Source: Aplectana chamaeleonis | Taxonomy: Eukaryota > Nematoda > Chromadorea > Rhabditida > Cosmocercidae | Direction: 5' to 3' | Assembly: GCA_029168955.1 (NCBI GenBank) | Contig: JAPDOI010001858.1 | Span: forward strand, 62,001-126,000 | Length of the DNA stretch: 64,000 nt | Shown here: piece by piece, positions 1 through 6,998 of the stretch | How positions within the stretch are numbered: position 1 is the stretch's first letter | How the letters are laid out: the number at the start of each line of letters is the position of its first letter | Program-made: the position numbers and the translations under genes | Notes under the pieces: generated by a model | What the model was told of the DNA's origin: nothing | The model's database searches: none | The model's input: the letters and a program-made list of their open reading frames with translations, nothing else

Positions 1-210
1 GTCTTCATTTGTTCATTCCGAGGGGGCGGATCTGGGGCACCAGGCGTGTCTGGGGCACCAATACGCTTGTTTGCACCCGTTGTTTTGCCAATCCTGGCTC
101 GTTTTCTACCGTTCCTTTGGCAGTGGAAGCCTATGATCCTTCTCCCCTATCATTTTACTCTGGAAAGTCAACGAGGATGATCATCGTGAACACTGCCTTT
201 GAGATAAACG
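1..210 (+). repeat. Dispersed repeat, copy A (left edge, diverged)
   Basis: This stretch aligns in blocks with 10555-10778. Shared pieces, in the same order, are TTCATTTGTTCA, CCTGGCTCGTTTTC followed by CGTTC, and the terminal motif ATCGTGAACACTGCCTTT (183-200), which reads ATCGTGGACACTGCCTTT at 10739-10756. The middle is more diverged and of slightly different length. The terminal motif also occurs inverted at 10267-10284. Three copies in 11 kb point to an interspersed repeat, but no transposase, reverse transcriptase or clean ends are visible, so the family is not identified. Small open frames across it are not convincing genes. Confidence 0.6.
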
Positions 211-764
211 GTCGCTGCTGGATGTTTAGGGTTTCTGCACGACCAAACGGCGAGTTTTCGTGAATGATAGTTGCGTTCCAATGATAGGTTTGGGTGGAAA
301 AGAAAGATCGTGTTTTGACCGAGCCGTGAGCTGCATCAGTCTCAAGTTCAAAATTGAAACGAATCATGTTATTCTCATCAGTTTCTTACTGATTTTTCCC
401 GGCGCTGCTGTTGAGAAGATCAACCAAAGTCTTCCTCTATCGAGAAAACCGAACAAACCTTGAAGAATATTGGCATTCTGTTGTGAGGACTCAGTGATTA
501 AGTGGTTTACCATGTCACGCCTGCGATACTACGACCTGCACGCATAAAAGTTCTTTGAAATTTGTGCAGTTGCACGAAAGTTGTTGAGCAATCGAGATCC
601 AGAATTTTACCGAATTGACCGTTTTGATCGTGTTTACCGAAAAAAATTCTGAAAAGTTTGGGTGAAAATTTTACCGAAAAAGATTCACCGCACACTCCAG
701 GTTCCAACCTTGGAGGACGTGGTGGACGTTATGGCCATTTCGACGACACGACGAGGACGTCGAT
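211..764. other. Intergenic, no feature recognised
   Basis: Ordinary AT-leaning sequence with only short open frames of fewer than 70 codons on either strand. None shows a recognisable domain, signal peptide or splice-supported structure. If the fatty acyl-CoA reductase gene at 2704-3425 continued with a long intron, its later exons would lie in this direction or beyond the window edge, but no reductase-like peptide was seen here. Confidence 0.5.
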
Positions 765-767
765 TTA

Positions 768-1243
768 AGCCTAGTTTTGGCTGCATCGCTGCTGCTTTTC
801 ATCGCAGCGATTTCACACCCGCTGCTGCAGCGATGTAGCAGCGGCAGCGATTCTGTTCATAGTGCTTAGCCTAACGGATGATCGAAAAAATTCAATCAGT
901 CAGTGAAATCAATGGCTGGTAGTCATCAATAACACGTTTCGACCCGTAAACACTGATCTTGTCATGTGAACGGGTCAACGTTCACTAGACAAGACGTGTC
1001 ATTCGCTGGCAGTCACTCCATCGCTGCCATTATGGCAGCGATGGAGCGACGATCAACGACCATCGAAAATTGCTCCTGCATCAGCGATGCAGTAAAACAT
1101 AGGATTTCGTCGCCGCGGCCCAGCGATGTAGGACGTTTGCCACGAAGCGATCACAATTGAAGCGGCTTTCCATTACGCGCGATGAAAAAAGGACAGTTGT
1201 CCCTCGCACGGCCGCAGCGACCACCTGCAGTCAAAACTAGGCT
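768..1243. mobile_element. Non-autonomous TIR transposon, PIF/Harbinger-like, TTA target duplication
   Basis: The left end reads AGCCTAGTTTTGGCTGCA and the right end is its near-perfect inverse, TGCAGTCAAAACTAGGCT. Both are flanked by TTA (765-767 and 1244-1246), a 3-bp target duplication of the TWA type characteristic of PIF/Harbinger elements. The 476-bp interior has no transposase. It is filled with CAGCGATG-type motifs in both orientations, including a perfect 15-nt-arm palindrome at 1016-1046. Such subterminal repeats often act as transposase binding sites in this superfamily; that role is inferred here. The 64-codon frame inside is not a gene. The superfamily call rests on the TSD alone. 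Confidence 0.75.
1016..1046. repeat. Perfect palindrome inside the 768-1243 element
   Basis: Arms CTCCATCGCTGCCAT (1016-1030) and ATGGCAGCGATGGAG (1032-1046) are exact reverse complements around a single T. The arm core CATCGCTGC/GCAGCGATG recurs in diverged form elsewhere in the same transposon, so this is probably a paired copy of the element's internal binding motif rather than an independent site. Confidence 0.8.
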
Positions 1244-1246
1244 TTA

Positions 1247-2703
1247 GTGAGGGGGGGAGCATGTTGAACAATCGTGATCTACGTATTGCATAAATCTATA
1301 GATCATATCTACACTTGCATATATCAATTCGGTAGTGATTTGAAACAACTCTCAGTTCACCATGCTATGCACTACCTCAATCCTCTATCCACTACAAGAA
1401 AACTTCTTTTGTACTCATTAATGCGTTGCAAAAAGATCTATGATCATCGTAGGCACGTAAAAGCGTTGCAGTCAATGCCGTTGCGTGCGTGCGTCGCGCA
1501 TATAAATAGCGCGCCGTGTCCATTCGAACATTCTTTTCTCTTCATTCGCTGGCGGTGTGAACCAATCGTGTTGTGTTCATTTTGCAGGTCTGCCTTTAGA
1601 TCATTCTTGTTATTGCCACAAAAAAAAACGCTTGTTTCTGCTGTGTCTACCACGTTCGAGGAGTGCAAGGAGAAAACACCTGCCAACGACTCTGGAACCT
1701 TGCCAAACACGGGCTCCAACAGTGTTCATCAACACCCTGATGTCCTTCAAGCTTGATGCCCTGACCTCTGTGAACCTCAAGCTTTGAAAACTTTTTTGGA
1801 CGCTCCACACCTATTTTTTTGTTCCGGAATTTTTCCAATCTAACGTGCCTCTATAATTGAAGCTCCCCCGTCCGATGACTGTATCCTTTATGAGAAAAAT
1901 CTTTTTCAGTTTCTGAACACTAAGTCATAATCAAAGCTCAAATTCCTATTTGAAGATGTGCTTCGACGGTGCCAAAGTTTTCTGGATTCGTTTTGCTTTT
2001 AGAGGAAGTAGCCTCAGAAGTAATAAAATCACGATACTTTCTTTTTCTAGTAAACCAGTTAGTTGCACATGGAACGATCTCGAGATTTTGGTAAGTCCAA
2101 TTTTCTAGCTATTGCAGTTAGCCCTAAATGAAGATTCCAAGAAATGAGCCCGCGCAAACCTCAAGACCTACCTGCAACTCTTCCTCAAAGTAATAGAAAA
2201 TGTTGCTTCTTCATTGCTTGTAAAATAACTACTTAAACTTTCGCAGCACTTCGTCGCGCGTGACGTTTTCGAGAAACGTTCGGAAGAACTATGTACCTCC
2301 CTCCGTACCAAGGGTATTGTTGCGTTTGCAGGATCTAAGAAAGTCTTCGTTCGATAAAATACTATCATCGGACGCTTATTGCGAAGTTTGCCTATTGCTC
2401 CGAGTTTTAACAAAACTCAGCTAGGGAACTGTACTACACCCGACTGTTCAACTACATGAAATAAGATTTGTGGTTCGTTAACGCGTAAGCGCTGTAGTGA
2501 TCGTGCGAAATATCTATCAATGCTGATTTTTAGATATCTCTTCTGTTTCCCAAACGGACCGTTTCGAGCAGAGCTATGACAGAAGAGGCAAAAAAAGTTT
2601 TTTTTTTGCGTTTTCTTTCTGCCCTGAACGCAAAAAATTTTACCAGTATTGCATGTCTTTCAAAAATTCGGGAGCAAAAAGTGATAACGACTTCAGAACT
2701 CAC
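1247..2703. other. Intergenic; possible TATA promoter at 1501, no confirmed gene
   Basis: The stretch holds a 160-codon frame (1274-1756, plus) and overlapping shorter frames with no recognisable domain. A TATAAATAG element lies inside it at 1501-1509. On the minus strand this is where exon 5 of the fatty acyl-CoA reductase should appear. No HVSTAYAN-like motif in a clean exon was found. A very weak resemblance (SAYA in one minus-strand frame around 2470-2500) sits next to stop codons and has no good acceptor site. Confidence 0.45.
1501..1509 (+). promoter_or_regulatory. TATA-box-like element
   Basis: TATAAATAG matches the eukaryotic TATA consensus and sits in locally GC-rich DNA (GCGCGCC follows). 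A pyrimidine-rich CATTC/TTCTTTTCTCTTC stretch about 30 bp downstream could hold a start site, and a TTTGCAG acceptor-like site ends at 1587. It could be the promoter of an unrecognised gene or of a retroelement LTR, or chance. No supported transcript follows. Confidence 0.25.
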
Positions 2704-3425
2704 GATGAGTTTCTTCATCTTGTGGCACAGTGCAATCAGTCTAGTGGTACCGACGACGTTCATTTCGACGGCATCTCTCAGTTGCTCATCAAACTTCACC
2801 GTTGCTGCGCTATGGATGACGATGCTCACCTACAATTTGGAAAATTAGAGTAGAGCTGCGAACAGGGAACACAAATATAACATTTTGGAAAAAAGAGCGA
2901 ATCTTATATGCTGAAGACTGACCTGATCACATATGATTTGCATATCATGCTGATTGAGGCCAAGATTGGCCTCCATGAGATCGCCGGAAATCGGTACTAG
3001 TTTGCTGAAAGCTTGGGGTCGTTGCTCACGCAGTCGGCTGAACAAGGGATCCTGGAAGGAATTTATTATCATTCAATGAATCAACCATGCCAGTTGATTT
3101 GAATTCGATGAGCAGTAACTTTGATGTATAAAGTATGAACAAACCTGTAAAACTTTCTCGAGCCGTTCTTTCGGCGACATTCCCTTGACGGAGCGAATCA
3201 GGAGAAATATTTGGCCAACATTCGGTAAAGACCACAGCAATTTTTCAACAAGTACCTCAAAGCACGATATTACTGCTAGCTTTTCTGACAAGCGTTTCTG
3301 ACAGCGTTTCCAGATCTGCTGTTATTTTGTAATGGTGAATGGAACCTCACTTTCCCGAGGAAGCCTGTCGATCCAGTTAGCAAAATACATCGGTCGGAAT
3401 AGACGTCCTCTACATTCCAGGACAT
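2704..3425 (-). CDS. Fatty acyl-CoA reductase, N-terminal fragment (four exons)
   Basis: Family role: NADPH-dependent reduction of long-chain acyl-CoA to fatty alcohol for wax and ether lipids, usually at peroxisome or ER. Exons on the minus strand are 3351-3425, 3145-3255, 2923-3051 and 2704-2829 (75, 111, 129 and 126 nt). All are in phase 0 and total 147 codons. Donors are GTGAGG, GTTTGT, GTCAGT and GTGAGT; introns are 95, 93 and 93 bp. Residues 17-24 are TGSTGFLG, the Rossmann NAD(P)-binding motif. Residues 111-120 (HSAATVKFDE) and 129-133 (NVVGT) are typical of this family. The start ATG is at 3425-3423. The YxxxK catalytic motif, the rest of the Rossmann domain and the C-terminal domain (family about 500 aa) are missing. 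Gene fragment or pseudogene is likely; a long next intron is possible. Confidence 0.85.
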
Positions 3426-3446
3426 TGTTACCCTAAACCGTAGTAA

Positions 3447-3452
3447 CTGAAG
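3447..3452 (-). promoter_or_regulatory. Candidate trans-splice or intron acceptor upstream of the reductase start
   Basis: On the minus strand AACTTCAG ends at 3447, 21 nt before the ATG at 3425. In nematodes, a TTCAG so close to a start codon is often a spliced-leader acceptor. It could equally be the acceptor of a 5' UTR intron, or chance. No outron structure can be confirmed from sequence alone. Confidence 0.3.
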
Positions 3453-3718
3453 TTTACGAGAAATCGCCAATGTAGCGTTAGATACTGAATAGGACCGATG
3501 TTGTACAATACGGTCATATTTTTCGCGTTTCCTTCAAAACAAAAAATGTAAAAAGCATGTAGCGCTCTTCTTTCATAACTCTGCCCATAATGGTCAATTT
3601 GGGAATCTGAGGAGATATATACATAGAATCAGAATGAAGAGATCTATATTTTAACATGCTACGTGGCATACTTTCGTACGCGTGACGACATGGACACCTT
3701 TGCTCACAAGAGCCGTAA

Positions 3719-4212
3719 GGCCATAGTTATACACCGGCGGGACGCTGCGGAAATAGCAAGACAACTATCACTTCTATGCACCCTAAATGGGCTCAGACAT
3801 GCCAAAAGGAACAGTGGTCGCAGAAAAACGCGCCGGAAGGCCGCACAGAGCAGTTATACACGCCGCGGCACCGTATACTGTATCTTTGCGGGACCTGCCC
3901 TATTGGAAATTTGCCAATTTCCACCAGCTGATTATTTTTCAGATTTAAAATTGTTGAAACATTGCCAAAACGACATAACGAGCACTGATATGGCGAGAGG
4001 AATTGATTATTAGTGATATTCTGCAATCAAAAAGTGTCAGGAGCGAAAAGAAAACGATTACATACCATAAGAAATGCCTGGAAATTTTTCGTCTGCAGTA
4101 TTGCGTCAAGGACGCCAAAGACGCAACATTGCAGACGAGCCCTGACTCACATAGCAAGCGGCGGCAATGTCATCGCGAGACGTTTTCATTCCGCTGGTGT
4201 ATAACTAGGGCC
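3719..4212. mobile_element. Non-autonomous TIR transposon, PIF/Harbinger-like, TAA target duplication
   Basis: The left end is GGCCATAGTTATACACCGG. The right end, read on the minus strand, is GGCCCTAGTTATACACCAG, with similarity continuing a few bases inward (CGGGA/CGGAA). TAA flanks both ends (3716-3718 and 4213-4215). The 494-bp interior carries another internal AGTTATACACGCC copy near 3850 but no transposase. The 116-codon frame 3663-4013 begins outside the element and crosses its border, so it is not a gene. The ends differ from those of the 768-1243 element beyond the GCC.TAGTT core, so these are two families of one group. Confidence 0.75.
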
Positions 4213-4215
4213 TAA

Positions 4216-4825
4216 TTGCGAAATCAGTTTCACGCGCGCTTCATTTAGATTGTTCCATGCCTAAATTCGTCTGTACATCTTGTTGGAGAGTAAGCCCAGT
4301 GTCATTTCAGAAGAAAGAACACACGCTGCTGATTGCCAATATCTCTTTAGATTCCCAAATGCGCCATCTTGAACAAAGTTATGAAAAAGGGTAAAAACGC
4401 TTGTATGCATTTTTTTCTTCGGAGACGCGAAAATTATGACCGGTTTTGTTGCAAAGCTATTCGTCAAGTTTTCGATACTAGGCATTGGGCGAGGAGAACT
4501 GAACTTTGTTGAGCTACATAGTGTCAGCCTATATCAAAATTCACATTAGACCACACACTTCGCCAACGCTGGAGGAGGCACAGCGCCCTTGTTTTGGGAA
4601 AAGAGGAGGGCAAACAGATACGAAACGTGTTTTATTGGAAGGAAGCCGAATCACGCTCAATTTATTCTCGGAATCAAACAAGATCACGTTTATAATGCAG
4701 TAAAAGGTGAACGAATACGTTTCTTCAACATATTGGGATATACCGGTAACTTTTCTACATATATAAAAGATTAACAGATTATTGAAAAAACATCCGTGAG
4801 AAGTCGCACGCAATCTACGGCAAAA
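4216..4825. other. Intergenic, nothing recognised
   Basis: AT-rich sequence with overlapping short frames on both strands (61-90 codons, for example 4541-4813 minus). None has a recognisable domain or paired splice sites. No repeats were noticed. Confidence 0.5.
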
Positions 4826-4901
4826 TGGCCCAGTTGCCGAGAGGATAGTGAAACCGATTATTAGGAATGAGGTGAGGGGTTCGATTTTCAGTTTTTTTTT
4901 T
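4826..4901 (+). ncRNA. tRNA-like Pol III unit (tRNA relic or SINE head)
   Basis: TGGCCCAGTTG at 4826-4836 fits the A-box consensus TRGYNNARNNG exactly. GGTTCGATTTT at 4878-4888 is a B box with a degraded 3' side. The 41-nt gap between boxes is in the tRNA range, and ten T residues at 4892-4901 would terminate Pol III. A proper acceptor stem and T stem do not form (the T-arm pairs weakly), so a functional tRNA is unlikely. A tRNA pseudogene, tRNA-derived SINE or other type-2 Pol III transcript is more plausible. Confidence 0.4.
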
Positions 4902-5131
4902 CATTAAAACTTTCACGCATGCAAGTCTGACTACAATGTTCTAGAAGGATACTGTGATGATGTAGTACTACGGGCTTAAATACTTCATATATGTGTTTCA
5001 CTGTCAATTTCAAACTTTTTTTGTGGGATTTCAGCTCTATTATGGAACGAAGTCTGGTAGTGACTTTCAGCTAAGTATTACTATTAATCAAAGGCGGATG
5101 TTGCGAAGTCGCCGACCGAAATGATGTGCCA

Positions 5132-5439
5132 ACATATAAAGTGTGTCCGAATGAAACTGGCCGACCATGCGGCCGTCCTGAATGGCAGGCGGCCGTCGCA
5201 TGCGCCGCACTCGGACGAGTGTTCAAACGGCCGCCACCTCTCTCTCCCCTCCCCCCTCTCGGCTGCAAAACTGATTGATTGCTTGCTGAAAGCCGCTGCC
5301 GGCCTCGCTCCTAGTGAATCGCTGCGGGGGAAGGCTCGCTGTCGTTTCGCAAGCTCGTTCGAGAGTGGCGCACACGACAGCCTCCTGCCAATTACAACGG
5401 ACGCATGGTCGGCCATTCTCAGTCTGACACACTTTATGT
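5132..5439. mobile_element. Hairpin (foldback) element with arms of about 88 bp
   Basis: The left arm (5132-5219) and right arm (5354-5439) are imperfect inverted copies. Shared blocks are ATAAAGTGTGTC, GGCCGACCATGCG, TGGCAGG and GTGCGCC-like sequence, each inverted on the right. Weaker complementarity continues inward, leaving a CT-rich central part. The inversion is why similar peptides (KCVRxxxADHA) can be read on both strands; those 130-codon frames are by-products. This is typical of a MITE or foldback element. No clear target duplication was found. Confidence 0.7.
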
Positions 5440-5689
5440 ACATGACTGGGAGGTTTCTTGCGTGGAAGTACATGTCTCTTCTTCCAGACGTATATCAGGT
5501 GAAAAGCTCCCATATATATACTCCGTAAGGGGAGTTGTTTGGGGTGCTGAAGTTAAATTTAAAGTCCACTTTTGTTCTGTCAAAAAGCTGCAGTGCGTTG
5601 TGACCGGCACGATGGTCTTTTACCTACAGTCACCTTCCGTTTTCGTTCTATTGAGTTCTTCTTATTACATTCTCAGACAATGGAGTGGA
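5440..5689. other. Intergenic, nothing recognised
   Basis: Sequence between the hairpin element and the CpG-rich repeat tract. Only frames running out of the neighbouring elements cross it. Confidence 0.45.
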
Positions 5690-6060
5690 CCGACCGCGGG
5701 CGAAAAATCGTATTCCGTACCGACCGCGTGCCACTATCGTACTGACTGCGGCCAAAAAGCGCTTTCGTACCGAACGCGCTTTGCGCGCGGTAAGTACGAA
5801 AAATGACTTCTCAGACATAAAGGCGGACTTATCGCGCACAGAAAATGCATAATAGTACTCACCGCGCTCAGGAACCGTTTGGACCGCGATCGAAAGCCGA
5901 ATTAGGACTTATCGCGTAGAAACTCGTGCATAGGACGCGGTCAGAGCGATTGCACTCTGGTGCTCACTATTCGAGCGCTTCGCCATCCGGTTGGATCGCC
6001 CGCAAACTCAGTAATAGGACTGATTTCGCACAGAAATCGGACTGACCGCGTTCAACCGTG
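5690..6060. repeat. Degenerate CpG-rich repeat tract with satellite-like motifs in reverse orientation
   Basis: CGTACCGACCGCG at 5716-5728 is the exact reverse complement of CGCGGTCGGTACG, a core of nearly every monomer in the satellite array that starts at 10779. Related pieces follow (CGTACTGACTGCGG, CGTACCGAACGCG, ACTGACCGCG). GGACTTATCGCG occurs twice exactly, 80 bp apart (5825 and 5905), with a diverged third copy at 6017. The tract therefore looks like decayed tandem repeats of the same or a related family, inverted relative to the main array. No gene is evident. Confidence 0.55.
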
Positions 6061-6301
6061 AGTGTGTGGTGTGTTCTGGACTGACTTGCGTCTCAATTCA
6101 CGCGCAAAACTTAAATTCAAAATTGCGCGCATCGTCATGGTGGAGTTCATAGTTTTGTATCTATCTGTATTTCACCACGGTTCTTCCTTTGTTCATGCTC
6201 ATCTCGTATTGATTCATGAATGTTGTTTTTGTTGTTTGTTTTCGGAAGGAATAACAACAACCTTGTTGTTCTTTCTGATTTTCCATAGGTTTCTCGCTGA
6301 C

Positions 6302-6720
6302 GAATCGTGGGACCATCAGAGCTGTTTTATATTGCTTCCTTTAAAGTGTTCCTGTTATGAGTCGTGGTGGGACCACCATAGCCGTTGCATATTCTGTCCT
6401 TTAAACTTTCTCAGTGACAAATCGTGGTGGGACCACCGCGCATGTTGCTTATTGAATCCCTTAAGCTTTCTTATTTTCGGATCGTGATGGGACCACGTTA
6501 GTTGTTGCCTTTTGCATTCTTTAGAGTTTCTCTATTACGAACCGTGGTGGGACCATCTTAGCTGTTGTATATTGCGTCGTTTAAATTTTCTTCGCTGCCA
6601 GTCGTGGTGGGACCACAGCAGCTGTTGCATATTGCGTCCTTTAAGCTTTCTTCGTTGCCAGTCATGGTGGGACCACCGCAGCTGTTGCATATGACGTCCT
6701 ATAAAGTTTCTCGCTATTTA
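6302..6720 (+). repeat. 60-bp minisatellite, seven copies
   Basis: Seven units follow one another with a period of exactly 60 bp, except the first, which lacks 3 bp. Each starts with a version of TCGTGGTGGGACCACC, then GCTGTTGCATATTG, a CCTTTAA block and a TTTCT-rich end. The right-hand copies (6540-6720) resemble each other most. Because 60 is divisible by 3, one frame reads a 20-residue unit with SWWDH and SCCIL in nearly every copy. It is broken by one TGG-to-TGA change at 6488-6490 and ends at 6697. GTGG/CCAC arms in each unit can form a small hairpin. Coding is doubtful. Confidence 0.85.
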
Positions 6721-6769
6721 GGCGTGATATTGAATAAGGTGACATCAACAGCGCTAGAGTTCAGAGACC

Positions 6770-6998
6770 GGATGCATCAAAGCGCCGGGTTGGGGCAGGG
6801 CAGTCGGCATCCATGACAATCGCGGTGCGAGGGCAGTTGATCACCTAAGCAATCGTGCCACAGCAGTGTTTTTCGCTGCCATAGCCGCCCAGCCTCCTAG
6901 CTGGGGCGGCAGGGGCACGATTGATTTAGTGAATTACGGAAATCTTCAAAGGCGCAGACGGCCCTGCCCCTCTCCCAACCCGGCCTGTTGATGGCGGC
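6770..6998. mobile_element. Nested hairpin element (MITE-like)
   Basis: Three nested inverted repeats share one centre. The outer is CATCAA..GCCGGGTTGG near 6775-6793, facing CCAACCCGGCCTGTTGATG. The middle is CAATCGTGCC (6851-6860), facing GGCACGATTG (6913-6922). The inner is GCCGCCCAGC, facing GCTGGGGCGGC around CTCCTA. GGGCAGGGC faces GCCCTGCCC as well. The result is a long imperfect hairpin of about 230 bp, as in foldback MITEs. No target duplication is clear and no protein is encoded. Confidence 0.65.

Noticed and set aside
1274..1756. 160-codon frame downstream of unique DNA
   Set aside because: No recognisable domain. The TATA-like element lies inside it, other frames overlap it, and an acceptor-like site interrupts it. 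Not supported as a gene.
2430..2510. Possible exon 5 of the reductase (SAYA in one minus-strand frame)
   Set aside because: The resemblance is four residues, a stop codon follows shortly after, and there is no good acceptor site.
3663..4013. 116-codon frame
   Set aside because: It starts outside and crosses the left end of the TAA-flanked transposon, so it is not an inherited coding unit.
5084..5528. Two frames of about 130 codons on opposite strands with similar peptides
   Set aside because: The similarity is caused by the inverted arms of the foldback element, not by homologous genes.
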